From: Egicoccus sp. AB-alg6-2
GTDB taxonomy: Bacteria; Actinomycetota; Nitriliruptoria; Nitriliruptorales; Nitriliruptoraceae
Length of the DNA: 64,000 bases
Direction: 5' to 3'
NCBI RefSeq assembly: GCF_041821025.1
Contig: NZ_JBGUAY010000006.1
Location: 310,001-374,000 of the forward strand
Shown here: piece after piece, positions 43,439 to 51,954 of the stretch
Layout of the letters: each line of letters opens with the position of its first letter
How positions within the stretch are numbered: the stretch's first letter is position 1
Translations under genes and position numbers: made by a program
Notes under the pieces: model-generated
Database searches by the model: none
What the model was told of the DNA's origin: nothing
The model's input: the letters and a program-made list of their open reading frames with translations, nothing else

Positions 43439-44260
43439 TCAGCCGCGCCAACCCGGTGCGACCTTGTCGAGCGCGCGGGCGAGCATGGCCGCCATCTGGT
43501 CCCGCCGGACTGGCGCGCCGGGCTTGAACGTCCCGTCCGTGTTGCCCGCGATGATCCCGGCGGCCGCCAGGTCTTCGATGTCGCGGGCGTGGGTGGCGGT
43601 GTCTGGCACGTCGACGAAGCGTCCCATCGGGTCGTCCTCCTGGCTGGCCGCCACGACGTCCGGCGTGACGGTGGCGGTGGGGATGTCGCGGGTGAGGACC
43701 AGGCGTCGGAAGGCGTCGAGGTCGTCGGTCCAGTGCACGAACCTCGGCCAGCGCCTTTCCCATTGCTCGGGGCAGAAGGCGGCGACGAACAGGTCAGCGA
43801 ACGCCTCGTTGAGCCGGGACGGGTAGTGGTTGGCGTGCGACGACCAGTCCTCGTTGGCGTGGCCGGCGTCGCGGTGGTCGTGATCGAAGTGGCCGAGCTG
43901 CGGCAGCGGACGGCGGTGCATCAGCTCGGACAACCGGGCCCGGTCAATGTTGCCGAGCGTGGCCGAGTCGACGGCATGGCCAAGCTCGTGCGCGATGGTG
44001 AACGGCAGCGCCGACGGCCGCATGTCTGTGTTGAGCACCAGCGACGCGCGCGGGTAGCCGTCGGCGGCGGAACCGGCGGCCCACCACTGGCCGGTGAACT
44101 GCATCGACATCGGCCGCCACAACACGCTGAGACGGCCGCCGGCGGTCCGCTCGAGCCACAGGGCCAGCCGTTCCCACGGGTAGGACGAACCGTCCACCAC
44201 GGCAGCGAAGATGTCGGACCTGCCGGAGGGAGCATCAACGACGTCGAACATGGAGTCCAT
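43439..44260 (-). CDS. Zinc metalloprotease with C-terminal SLH repeat, tail locus
   Basis: This is a 273-residue protein. IAHELGHAVDSA (His91, Glu92, His95) is a zincin active site, and NEAFADLF further on may give the third ligand. The C-terminus (about 210-270) is one SLH-type repeat: RFVDVPDTATHARDIEDLAAAGIIAGNTDGTFKPGAPVRRDQMAAMLARAL. There is no signal peptide. It is the last gene after the tail proteins, so it may be carried on the tail tip or act during lysis. The ATG overlaps the previous stop by one base. Confidence 0.75.
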   Translation of the reverse strand: MDSMFDVVDAPSGRSDIFAAVVDGSSYPWERLALWLERTAGGRLSVLWRPMSMQFTGQWWAAGSAADGYPRASLVLNTDMRPSALPFTIAHELGHAVDSATLGNIDRARLSELMHRRPLPQLGHFDHDHRDAGHANEDWSSHANHYPSRLNEAFADLFVAAFCPEQWERRWPRFVHWTDDLDAFRRLVLTRDIPTATVTPDVVAASQEDDPMGRFVDVPDTATHARDIEDLAAAGIIAGNTDGTFKPGAPVRRDQMAAMLARALDKVAPGWRG

Positions 44261-44661
44261 CAGCCGCGTGGGCCGGCGACCGCGTCACGCACAGCCTTCG
44301 CGTCGGCGTTCGCGACGTTGGCGGCGGCGGCACGTTCACGTATGCCACGCACTTCGACCTCCAACGCTTCAAGCCGTTCCATCACCGGGTCCGGTTCGGG
44401 CTCGACCGGGTCCGGTTCGGGGTGCGGATAACCGATGACCAACTGGCCATCCTGCACGATGATCTGGTGTGTCAACGCCTGCTGCACCAACTCGGCGTCG
44501 TCGCGGTCGTGCAATCGAAGCAGCGCCAGTCCGTCGCGGTCGATGCCGGCCGCGTCGGTATTGACGAACGCGAGGTCGTCCGGCGGCCCCTCGGGCCAGC
44601 GGCTGTTCGTGCCGGTGTTGTCGACGATCTCGCCCGTGTCGATGCGGTAGACGATCAGCAT
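44260..44661 (-). CDS. Tail-locus protein with proline/glutamate linker and coiled coil
   Basis: This is a 133-residue protein. A beta-rich start (MLIVYRIDTGEIVDNTGTNSRWP) leads to a PEPDPVEPEPDP linker and a short coiled coil (VMERLEALEVEVRGIRERAA). Similar small proteins follow tail fibre genes in actinophages. Function is unknown. Confidence 0.6.
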   Translation of the reverse strand: MLIVYRIDTGEIVDNTGTNSRWPEGPPDDLAFVNTDAAGIDRDGLALLRLHDRDDAELVQQALTHQIIVQDGQLVIGYPHPEPDPVEPEPDPVMERLEALEVEVRGIRERAAAANVANADAKAVRDAVAGPRG

Positions 44662-44664
44662 GGG

Positions 44665-45258
44665 TCAGGCTCCAATCGCGACGTAGGAGTAGGTTTCGCC
44701 ACTCTGGTTGGCGTTGTAGACGCCGTTGTTGCTGGTGAAGTTGTGCACCTCGAAACCGTTGGCGGCACAGTCGAGAACGCCGGCCGCTGTCTGCGCGCCG
44801 TGGCTGGTGCTCTGCCCGATCACCGACGTGCCGCCCGCACCGACGACCGCTTGCGCCCAACGACGTGACGAGACCCCCATGACCGTGACCTGGACCGGAT
44901 CGAACGGCAGCACGATCAGCCGGCCGTTGGTGCCGTCGCCGACGTAGGTGCCCACCGCAACGTCCCCGCCGCCGGCCGGGGCAGCCCAGCGCACCCCGAC
45001 CTCGGCCGCACTATCGACGACCAGCGCCTGCTCATCGACGCCGGCCGGCAGCCGGACATACCCGCCACCAGTGTGGACCAGCAGGTCGCCCTTGGTGGTG
45101 AGCTTGTCGAGCGCGGCAACCGCGGCGGCACGGGCATCGGCCTCGCCGTCAAGGGTGACGTCAATGGCGTCGGCCAGGTCTCGGATCGCCGCAGCACCCT
45201 CACGCACCAGATCCGTGTCATCCGGTGTCGGCCAGCCATAGGTAGGTGTCTCAGCCAC
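44665..45258 (-). CDS. Probable tail fibre or minor tail protein
   Basis: This is a 197-residue protein. The start (MAETPTYGWPTPDDTDLVREGAAAIRDLADAID) is typical of phage tail proteins that begin with a GWP motif and a helix. A Gly-rich, beta-type C-terminal part follows. It may contact the host surface. It overlaps the upstream tail gene by 8 bases. Confidence 0.7.
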   Translation of the reverse strand: MAETPTYGWPTPDDTDLVREGAAAIRDLADAIDVTLDGEADARAAAVAALDKLTTKGDLLVHTGGGYVRLPAGVDEQALVVDSAAEVGVRWAAPAGGGDVAVGTYVGDGTNGRLIVLPFDPVQVTVMGVSSRRWAQAVVGAGGTSVIGQSTSHGAQTAAGVLDCAANGFEVHNFTSNNGVYNANQSGETYSYVAIGA

Positions 45259-46468
45259 TCGTCAACTCCTGCGCCCTTGTCCAGCTAATGGTCCCGTCAA
45301 CGGTGACCCAGCCCACGGTGTCTTCCACCCCGCCCCAAGTCAGCGCCTGCTCCGACAGCCGCCAGTCCGACACCAGCAACACGACCGTGGCCGCACCGCC
45401 CGTCAACGTCCACGAGAGACGCTCCACGAACCCGACCAGCGACCGGCCCAAAGCCCGTGGCAGGCGCCGCAGACGAACCGGCGCGCCGGGTTCGAGCTCG
45501 AACATGGCCCGCCGCATGCCGACGTCCAGATCGCCGGTGACGTGCACGGTCAGGTCTTCGACCCGAACGGCAGGGCGGGACCGAAGGCCGACGTACCGGT
45601 CGGCACGACCTTGCGCGTCGCCCGCATTAACGAGCCGGGTCTGCACCGTCTCGTGCAGCACCTCGCCCCCGAGATCGGCGATGGCCTGCTCGTCCCGCGC
45701 CGACACGACACCCACCTGATCCCCGTCGATGTACTCGACAGCGACGGAGTTGACGACGTCGCCGATGGACTGGACCGCTTCCAGGCCGGGAGCCGGAGTC
45801 GGCAGGTCGACGTAGCCCGCGGTGGCACGGGTCAGGCGCCCGACCGCATCGGTGTAGCGGATGGCGCCGCGCCGCGTTTCTTCGAGCTGCCCGAGCCCGT
45901 CCTGGGCTGCCTGCAACACCACCGACGCCGCATCGCGCGGCTCCGGGTCGCCTGCGAGGAGATACTGCCCCGGCGTGTCGACCTCCACCCCGACTGGGTC
46001 CGCGTCGATCCAACTCCGGTCAGGAAACGACGCCCAGCTATACGGCCCGGCCTGGGTCCAATCGATGGCGAGCGTGTCGAGCACGGCCGCGACCCTGTCC
46101 CCATCCCGCTGCTGCGGGTACCCGCCGTCCGGGACGCGTCCTCGATGGAGGCGGGCGAGCGGCCCGGCTGCGGTGAGGTGGTACCTGACCGGGGCGCCGT
46201 CCTGCCACATTGCCGTGCGGCAGTTGACGATGGTGCCCGTGAACAGCCGAACCGGCCCGTCGCCCGCGTCGATGTCGACAGTGATCGGGCTCCTGAGTCG
46301 CGGCCGAGGGCGGGTGCCGGACTCGTCGTGCACTGTCAGCTTGAGGTAGCCGGCCTTCGCCTGCTCATCGACGCCGCCACGACCGGTAGCGATCTGCGCC
46401 CGAGCGAGCGTGAACGTGGTCTCATCCACCCCATCGATGGTGATGGCGTAGGACGGCTGCCAGTTCAT
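45251..46468 (-). CDS. Minor tail protein (baseplate/Tal-like)
   Basis: This is a 405-residue protein. The start is beta-rich (YAITIDGVDETTFTLARAQIATGRG) and the body has repeated beta elements, as in tail-tip proteins encoded after the tape measure gene. Assignment rests on position and general pattern. Its ATG overlaps the tape-measure stop by 4 bases. Confidence 0.7.
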   Translation of the reverse strand: MNWQPSYAITIDGVDETTFTLARAQIATGRGGVDEQAKAGYLKLTVHDESGTRPRPRLRSPITVDIDAGDGPVRLFTGTIVNCRTAMWQDGAPVRYHLTAAGPLARLHRGRVPDGGYPQQRDGDRVAAVLDTLAIDWTQAGPYSWASFPDRSWIDADPVGVEVDTPGQYLLAGDPEPRDAASVVLQAAQDGLGQLEETRRGAIRYTDAVGRLTRATAGYVDLPTPAPGLEAVQSIGDVVNSVAVEYIDGDQVGVVSARDEQAIADLGGEVLHETVQTRLVNAGDAQGRADRYVGLRSRPAVRVEDLTVHVTGDLDVGMRRAMFELEPGAPVRLRRLPRALGRSLVGFVERLSWTLTGGAATVVLLVSDWRLSEQALTWGGVEDTVGWVTVDGTISWTRAQELTSG

Positions 46469-48699
46469 ACCACCGGCCCGAACTCGCGGCGGGATCGGCG
46501 AGTCGCCGTCTCCAGCGCCCGCACCACACCCTCCGGGTCCATCATGGTGCCGGTCACATGGATGGGCTGGTGGTGGTGCACCTCGATGACCCGCTCGCCG
46601 CCGAGAACCGCGCCTGGCACCCGTCCACCTGCCGCCGCAGCGACCGCGCCGGCGTCCACAGTCAGCGGGATCTCCGCCGTCATCGTCCCCAGCAGCCGCT
46701 CAACCTGCCGCCACTCGTCTTCCATACCGCGGCCGAGACCGCCGATGATCTCGCGCCCGATGTCGGTCAGCAGGACCCGGTCCTTCTCGATCGGGCCCTT
46801 CAGATTGCGGATCTGGCCGCCAAGTCCGGACAACCAGTCCCGCGCGTTGCTCCAGGCATCACGCATCCCGGCGGTGAGACCGTCGATGATCTGTCGGCCG
46901 ATCCCGCGCAGGAGATCGCCGGCATTGCCGAACGCCGCCACGATCCGGCCGGGCAGGGCACGGAAGAACCCGACGACCTCGCCGACCCGCTCCTCGATGT
47001 CCCGCTTGAACAGCACCATCTGCCGTGCCGACTCGGTGGTGAACCGGGTGAACCCACCGTCCGTGGCATTGTGCAGCGCCCGAATCACCCGGTCCGAGTC
47101 GCGATCAATAGCGCCGGCCAGGACCTCCATCGACGTCGACAGGTTCGACGAAGCCCACTCGCCCGCACCGACCAGCCGTTCGAACGACGTGACAGTCCTG
47201 CCGGCGGCCGCGTCTGCGGTGTCCGCCGTGACGTCGTGCTCGCGGCGCATCAGCTCGAGCACATTGCTGATGACGTCCCCCGCAGCGGTGACCACCGTGG
47301 CCAGGTTGTTCCAGATGCCCTCGATCCGTGGCCAATGCTCGCTGATGACGGCCAAGAACTCGTCGACCGCAGGCTTGGCCGTTTCGGTCCACCACACCTT
47401 GAGCGCCTGGCCCATCTCGACGGACTTGTCCATCACCTGCTGGAACCGCTCACGGATGACGGGCCCGTTCTCGTCCCACCAGGTCTTGACCGTGTCGAAC
47501 GCCTCACGAGCCTGAGATCCCATCGCCTGGGCGCCACCGATGATCTCGTTGACGTTGCGGCCGACCTCGGTCGCGCCCTGCTGCCAGCCGGTCACGAACG
47601 ACATGATCGACTCGATCATGGACTCCGCCGCCGCCTGGATGTACGGGGCGAGGAGCTCGCCGACCTGCAGCTTGAGCTCGCCCCAGAGCGCACCGATGCG
47701 TTCCCGGGCGCGTTCCAGGCCCTGGTTCATCTGGTCGTACGCCTGCTCGGTCGCGCCAGCAGACTCGGCCATCTCGGCCAGGGCGGCCCGGTAGTCGTCG
47801 GTGCCGTCGGACGCGAGCGCGAGCGCGGCGTTACCGGCCTCCACGGATCCGAACATGTCTTGCAACGCGACGCCGTTGTTATCGGCCGCCTGCTGCATGA
47901 TGTCGAGCGCGTCAGCGACGTTGCCGCCCTGGGCGATGAACTCGGCGAACCCGACCCCGGCGATCTCCTTGAACGAGTCGGACGCCTTGCCGCCCTCCTT
48001 CGACAGCTCAACCAGCAGCTGCCGCATCTGCGTGGTTGCCACCGAGGTCGGCACACCCTGCGCGGTCATCTGCGCCATTGCGGCGGTGATGTCCTCGAAC
48101 CCCACCCCGAGCGCGCTCGCGGTGGGCAGGACGTTGTAGAGCGACCCGGACAGCTCCTCGAAGTTCGTCTTGCCCAGCCTCACGGCGGTGAACATCAGGT
48201 CCGAGGCCCGGCCGGCGTCCATGACCTCGGCGCCGTAGGCGTTTACGACCGACGTGATCCCGTCTACCGCTGTTTCGAGTTGGGTGACGCCACCGACAGC
48301 GGCCTTCTGGGCCACCTCGAGGAACGCGAACACGTTGTCGGGCGGCACACCGGCAGAGAGCGACTGGTAGAGCGCAGGGACGACCTTGTCGGTGGTGACG
48401 CCCATCTCGACCGCGAACTTGCGGACGTCCTTCTCCATCTTCCCCATGGCGTCGGCCGACGCGCCGGGGAGGAGGGTGAAGACCTCGTTCATGCCGCGCT
48501 CGAACGAGGCGAACTCCTTCACCCCGACGGCGGCGAATCCGGCGACTGCAGCTCCGGCCACGGCGACGCCGGCCAGCGCGGCCTTGCCGAGGCCGGCGGC
48601 GAAGCTCCCGAACTTCGAGTCGGCTTTGTCGACCCCGCGGTCGAAGTCGGAGTCGTCGAGGGTGAGGAAGGCCGTCAGCTCGCCAACGGTCAGCGCCAC
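46465..48699 (-). CDS. Tape measure protein
   Basis: This is a 744-residue protein. A short start (MALTVGELTAFLTLDDSDFDRGVDKADSKFGSFAAGLG) leads to a hydrophobic stretch and the TP901-type tape-measure core (ASFERGMNEVFTLLPGAS, AVGGVTQLETAVDGITSVVNAYG). Long alpha-helical and hydrophobic parts follow. At about 0.15 nm per residue this would set a tail near 110 nm (family rule). GTG 48699 has AGGAGG seven bases upstream. Confidence 0.93.
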   Translation of the reverse strand: MALTVGELTAFLTLDDSDFDRGVDKADSKFGSFAAGLGKAALAGVAVAGAAVAGFAAVGVKEFASFERGMNEVFTLLPGASADAMGKMEKDVRKFAVEMGVTTDKVVPALYQSLSAGVPPDNVFAFLEVAQKAAVGGVTQLETAVDGITSVVNAYGAEVMDAGRASDLMFTAVRLGKTNFEELSGSLYNVLPTASALGVGFEDITAAMAQMTAQGVPTSVATTQMRQLLVELSKEGGKASDSFKEIAGVGFAEFIAQGGNVADALDIMQQAADNNGVALQDMFGSVEAGNAALALASDGTDDYRAALAEMAESAGATEQAYDQMNQGLERARERIGALWGELKLQVGELLAPYIQAAAESMIESIMSFVTGWQQGATEVGRNVNEIIGGAQAMGSQAREAFDTVKTWWDENGPVIRERFQQVMDKSVEMGQALKVWWTETAKPAVDEFLAVISEHWPRIEGIWNNLATVVTAAGDVISNVLELMRREHDVTADTADAAAGRTVTSFERLVGAGEWASSNLSTSMEVLAGAIDRDSDRVIRALHNATDGGFTRFTTESARQMVLFKRDIEERVGEVVGFFRALPGRIVAAFGNAGDLLRGIGRQIIDGLTAGMRDAWSNARDWLSGLGGQIRNLKGPIEKDRVLLTDIGREIIGGLGRGMEDEWRQVERLLGTMTAEIPLTVDAGAVAAAAGGRVPGAVLGGERVIEVHHHQPIHVTGTMMDPEGVVRALETATRRSRREFGPVV

Positions 48700-48720
48700 G
48701 ACATGCCTCCTCTCATCGTC

Positions 48721-49295
48721 TCAGCCTCCGAATGCGGCGAGGAACGCCGCTTCCGCTTCTGCCGGGTTTTGTAGGGCCCTCAGGTCGTCACGGGCCGCCT
48801 GACGCCACGTCGCGCCGGTCGACAGTCCGGTGAGCAGGACCGAGAACCGGCGGGTCGACATGACGTCCATCTCCTTCACGAGATCCAGTCGGTACTCCCG
48901 CTGGAAGTCGGATTCGAGGTATCGCCAGTGGGCGAGGACGGCTCGGGCTGCTCCGTCCCCGCCGTCGGAGGGCCCGTGTCGGCCCTGCCCGCGGACCGCT
49001 TCGAGTAGGACTCCATGGCGAACCGGACGACGTCCCCGAGCTGGTCCATGGAGATGCCCGCGTCGAGCAGCTCCTTGACGGTGTCGCGGCCGACCAGCGC
49101 GGCGGCGGAGTCCAGCACCGTCGTCTCGTCCACCTCGGCTTCGGCGTCGGCCCGCTGGGCTGCCCGCATGGCCAGCAGCGTGAGCTTGAGCGGCGGCGAG
49201 ATCGGCAGGGTGAACGTCCGCCCGAACGCCTTGAACGTCGGGGCGTTGGCGGCCTGCTCGGCCCACGCCTGGTCGAAGTCGACGAACTCGCCCAT
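48721..49295 (-). CDS. Tail assembly chaperone, long form (G-T fusion by -1 frameshift)
   Basis: Translation starts at ATG 49295, slips back one base at GGGCCCT (48969-48975) and continues to the stop at 48721. This gives about 191 residues: 109 in the first frame, then SDGGDGAARAVLAHWRYLESDF and a helical tail with RRFSVLLTGLS. Two overlapping frames joined by a slip, located just before the tape measure gene, are a conserved feature of siphoviruses. The long form bridges tail tube protein and tape measure during assembly. Confidence 0.85.
48876..49295 (-). CDS. Tail assembly chaperone, short form (G)
   Basis: This is a 139-residue protein starting MGEFVDFDQAWAEQAANAPTF. The first 100 residues are helical; the end (PPTAGTEQPEPSSPTGDTSN) is polar and disordered, as expected for the unslipped product. 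It starts in a TGATG overlap with the tail tube gene. Short and long forms are made in a fixed ratio set by the slip. Confidence 0.85.
   Translation of the reverse strand: MGEFVDFDQAWAEQAANAPTFKAFGRTFTLPISPPLKLTLLAMRAAQRADAEAEVDETTVLDSAAALVGRDTVKELLDAGISMDQLGDVVRFAMESYSKRSAGRADTGPPTAGTEQPEPSSPTGDTSNPTSSGSTDWIS
48969..48975 (-). promoter_or_regulatory. Slippery heptamer GGGCCCT for -1 ribosomal frameshift
   Basis: In the chaperone frame the codons read ACG GGC CCT, so the heptamer G-GGC-CCT fits the X-XXY-YYZ rule. A one-base slip back leads into the frame that ends at 48721. This is the only such heptamer I see in the overlap of the two frames. Confidence 0.75.
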
Positions 49296-49732
49296 CAGGC
49301 GTCCCAGACGATGCGACCGTTGATGTGCAGGGTGGCTGCCCAGCCGGTCTTGTTGTTCTTCCCGCCGCCGGTCGAGCCCATCTCGGCCCAGCCGACGAAC
49401 GTGCCGACCTTCCCGCCCGGGGTGGTGACCTGGAAGTCGCGGACCGCGGCGGCGCCGATCAGTTCAGCGGACGTCTCGATCTCTTCCTGGCCGGGGTCGC
49501 GGTCACCGGTGTCGGGGTCCTCGAGCCGGTGGCCGGACAGGGCGATGGTGCTGGCCCGTCGCATCGGCAGGGACGCGCCCTGCCCCTGCGAGGAGAAGTC
49601 GTCGGTCTCTTCGGAGGCGGTCTGACGGTCCCATCCGAAGTTGTCGAGGCCACCGATCTCGATGAAGGTTGGTTCGGCGGCGCCGTCGGAGATCTCGAAG
49701 GTCCATTCGCGGGCGGGGATGACACTGAGCAC
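49295..49732 (-). CDS. Major tail tube protein
   Basis: This is a 145-residue beta-rich protein (EWTFEISDGAAEPTFIEIGGLDNFGWDRQ...). The position directly before the two-frame chaperone genes and the size match the tail tube subunit. The GHRLEDPDTGDRDPGQEEIE loop and the WAATLHINGRIVWDA end fit this fold. It stacks into the tube around the tape measure. Confidence 0.85.
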   Translation of the reverse strand: MLSVIPAREWTFEISDGAAEPTFIEIGGLDNFGWDRQTASEETDDFSSQGQGASLPMRRASTIALSGHRLEDPDTGDRDPGQEEIETSAELIGAAAVRDFQVTTPGGKVGTFVGWAEMGSTGGGKNNKTGWAATLHINGRIVWDA

Positions 49733-49743
49733 GGTCGTTCCTT

Positions 49744-50151
49744 TCAGGCACGTGCGGGGTTGCGGACATCGAGCTCGAAATTGATGGCGTGCTCGTGCCG
49801 GCCGTTGGAGTCGCGGCCGAGGCTTTGGGGGGAGGACTGCAGGCCGTGGCAGTCGGCCAGCCAGGTCCCGTCCGGCAGGGTGATGCCGGACAGGCCGTGC
49901 AGGGCGTCGTAGATGGCCTGCAGTCGGCTGCGGGAGATGCGCGGGTCAGCGGTCCCTCGGACCCGGATCTGGATGCGGGGGTGGTCCCAGCCGCCTGCGA
50001 CGTCGGCTTCCGGGCCGCCGTAACCGGTGATGACGACGGCGACATCGGGAGTGGTCGGCATCGCATCGATGAACACGTCGTTGCCGGGCCCGTCGTAGGT
50101 GACGAGGCCGAGCGTGTCGAGCAGGCGGGCGATCGCGGTGGGGACGTTCAC
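49744..50151 (-). CDS. Tail terminator/minor capsid protein
   Basis: This is a 135-residue protein (MNVPTAIARLLDTLGLVTYDG... ending HAINFELDVRNPARA). Size, the MPTTPD...VQIRVRG-like middle and position between the HK97-gp10-like gene and the tail tube fit phage tail terminators. It would cap the tail tube and join it to the head. It overlaps the preceding gene by 4 bases. Confidence 0.7.
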   Translation of the reverse strand: MNVPTAIARLLDTLGLVTYDGPGNDVFIDAMPTTPDVAVVITGYGGPEADVAGGWDHPRIQIRVRGTADPRISRSRLQAIYDALHGLSGITLPDGTWLADCHGLQSSPQSLGRDSNGRHEHAINFELDVRNPARA

Positions 50152-50507
50152 AGCAGTCCCCCGCCGCGGGAGAGGGCCGCTGCGATCTCTCGTTGGATCA
50201 GCTTCGCGATGACGTCGCGCTCGGACATCGCGGGCCGTTCGAGGTACTTCGCGGTGCGGCCGGATGCGTGGGTGTAGTCGAGCCTCTCGTGCTGGACGAT
50301 CGCGTAGGGGGTGTCGTACGACACGGCGGCTTCCAGCCCGTCGACCTGGGTGGTCCCGGACCGCATCAGCGTCCCTTCCTCGATGGGGACGTGTCGGTTG
50401 GCTTCTTCGAGGAGGTGTTCGGCGGCGAGGGCGAGGCCACGTTCGGCGCCGCGCTCTCCGGCTGCCTTGATGGCGGCGCCTCGCCAGTTGAGGCTCATCC
50501 GTGTCAT
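50148..50507 (-). CDS. HK97 gp10-like head-tail joining protein
   Basis: This is a 119-residue protein from ATG 50507. The pattern helix, EEANRHVPIEEGTLMRSGTTQVD, then VSYDTPYAIVQHERLDYTHASGRTAKYLERP is typical of the gp10 family. It overlaps the zinc-ribbon gene before it and the terminator gene after it by 4 bases each. Confidence 0.85.
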   Translation of the reverse strand: MTRMSLNWRGAAIKAAGERGAERGLALAAEHLLEEANRHVPIEEGTLMRSGTTQVDGLEAAVSYDTPYAIVQHERLDYTHASGRTAKYLERPAMSERDVIAKLIQREIAAALSRGGGLL

Positions 50508-50689
50508 CGGTCCGCCTTCGACTCGCCGCACTCGGTGCAGAGCACGCGGGTGACGTAGGCGGACATCAGCGGGCCGATGAGAAGCGCTTCGACGCGGACC
50601 GCGGAGGGCAGCGCGCAGCCGTCGCACCACACGCCGGTTTCGACGACGCGGATCCGCTTCAGCTCGAACGTGATCTGGGCGAGCTTCAT
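50504..50689 (-). CDS. Small zinc-ribbon protein in the connector region
   Basis: This is a 61-residue protein with WCDGC and LCTEC pairs about 27 residues apart, likely binding one zinc. It lies between two connector genes with 4-base overlaps on each side, so it is made together with them. Function is unknown. Confidence 0.65.
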   Translation of the reverse strand: MKLAQITFELKRIRVVETGVWCDGCALPSAVRVEALLIGPLMSAYVTRVLCTECGESKADR

Positions 50690-50994
50690 GTCAAGCTCAC
50701 GATCCGCTGCCGCACGCCACCCAACGGCGCGTCCGGCAACCTGGAAGCGATCACGGTCGCGACCCTGCCGCGGACAGTGACCCGCGCACCCGACGGGACT
50801 TCAACATCAGGCGGGCACAGCAGCGTCGTGCTCGATGTCACTTCCGACCCGGCCGGGTCCCGGACCAGCCGGACCGTCTCATCGACGGCACACCGGATCT
50901 CGTACGGGTCGCCGTAGGCGTCGCCATAGGGCCCCGAACCGGCGGGAGGTTCGACCGAGGCGGTCGACGGGTAAGCCCACGTTCCGAGCTTCAC
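50686..50994 (-). CDS. Head-tail connector/stopper-like protein
   Basis: This is a 102-residue beta-rich protein (VKLGTWAYPSTASVEPPAGSGPYGD..., TVRGRVATVIASRLPDAPLGGVRQRIVSLT). Size and place after the adaptor gene match head-completion proteins. GTG 50994 overlaps the adaptor stop by 4 bases. Confidence 0.65.
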   Translation of the reverse strand: MKLGTWAYPSTASVEPPAGSGPYGDAYGDPYEIRCAVDETVRLVRDPAGSEVTSSTTLLCPPDVEVPSGARVTVRGRVATVIASRLPDAPLGGVRQRIVSLT

Positions 50995-51368
50995 GGCCCC
51001 ACCGCCACAGCAGCACCGAGCCCGGCGGTGACGAGGATGTCGCGGGCGCGTGGGGCGAGCCGCGGGAACCGGCCAGAGATGTTCGCGGACCCTTGGGTAA
51101 CGTGATGTAGCCCGGCGGTCTGGCCGTACTCGTCGCCGGTGACCAGCCACCACTCGACCTGCGCACAGGTCGCGTCGACGAACGCCTGCCTGACCTTGTC
51201 GTCGGTCGGGTCGTTCTGGTCGTTGACGGCGTAGATGGCGGCGACGGTCGCCCGGTCCACCGTCACGCTGGCACGCTCGAGCAGCCGTCCCGCCTCGTTG
51301 TCGGCGGGGGCGGCGATGGCGGAGTGTGCGAGCCATGCGGTGAGCTGGGCGACCGTCGCGTGTGCCAT
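50991..51368 (-). CDS. Head-tail adaptor protein
   Basis: This is a 125-residue helical protein (MAHATVAQLTAWLAH..., KVRQAFVDATCAQVEWWLVTGDE, RFPRLAPRARDILVTAGL). This helical pattern is typical of the gp6-like adaptor that docks on the portal. Its start follows a 57-residue gene. Confidence 0.75.
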   Translation of the reverse strand: MAHATVAQLTAWLAHSAIAAPADNEAGRLLERASVTVDRATVAAIYAVNDQNDPTDDKVRQAFVDATCAQVEWWLVTGDEYGQTAGLHHVTQGSANISGRFPRLAPRARDILVTAGLGAAVAVGP

Positions 51369-51371
51369 CGA

Positions 51372-51545
51372 CTACTCGCCTTCGGTCTTGCTGCCCTTGC
51401 GGCCGCTCGTCTTGCCTGCGGCGCGCTGCTCGTCGGCGTCCTCGACGAGCTCGTAGCCGTCCGCCGCGGCGAGACGGGCGTCCTGACGGGAGCCGTCGAC
51501 GGTGCGGTGGCGGCGGCCGGTCTTCTTGTCCTTGTAGAGCGGCAC
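51372..51545 (-). CDS. 57-residue charged protein before the adaptor gene
   Basis: GTG 51545 to TAG 51372 encodes MPLYKDKKTGRRHRTVDG followed by an acidic helix (DARLAAADGYELVEDADEQ) and a basic tail. AGGAGG lies six bases upstream of the start, which strongly supports translation. Similar tiny proteins lie between capsid and adaptor genes in actinophages. Function is unknown. Confidence 0.7.
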   Translation of the reverse strand: MPLYKDKKTGRRHRTVDGSRQDARLAAADGYELVEDADEQRAAGKTSGRKGSKTEGE

Positions 51546-51599
51546 GTGGTCCTCCTGACGTGGGTGCGGACCGGTTCTCAGGCGGTACGACTCGGAGCC

Positions 51600-51872
51600 C
51601 TACTTGCGGCTCTTGGCCGGCTTCGAGGTCTTCTCGTAGCTGGCGGCGTTCCGCTTCGAGGTGACACGCTGATGCAGCGCGGTCCCCTTCTTCGCGGCGA
51701 ACACCACGCCGGTGTCGGTCGCCTTGAACCACTCGACCTCGACCTCGACGTCGTCCTCGACGGTGACGTTGTTGTTCGCCAACAGCGCCTCGAGGTCGGC
51801 CTTGTTCGCGCCGGCCGGCACGTCCAGGCCGGCTTCCTTCGCTGCGTCTTCGAGCTGCTTCTTGGTGGCCAC
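51600..51872 (-). CDS. Small protein with SAP/HeH-like N-terminal helix pair
   Basis: This is a 90-residue protein. MATKKQLEDAAKEAGLDVPAGANKADLEALL is a helix-extended-helix motif like SAP/Rho-N domains, which often bind nucleic acid or other virion proteins. An acidic strand and a basic tail follow. It is placed directly after the capsid gene. Confidence 0.65.
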   Translation of the reverse strand: MATKKQLEDAAKEAGLDVPAGANKADLEALLANNNVTVEDDVEVEVEWFKATDTGVVFAAKKGTALHQRVTSKRNAASYEKTSKPAKSRK

Positions 51873-51954
51873 GGTGGGCCTCCTTCCCTGTCGTGGGATG
51901 GGTGAGGTGGCCCGTCGCGCCGGTGCGTGCGATCACCGGCGCGACGGGCAGACG

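Noticed and set aside
46558-48774. A 738-codon plus-strand frame
   Set aside because: It is the exact antisense of the tape measure gene and shows no domain; a GC-driven shadow.
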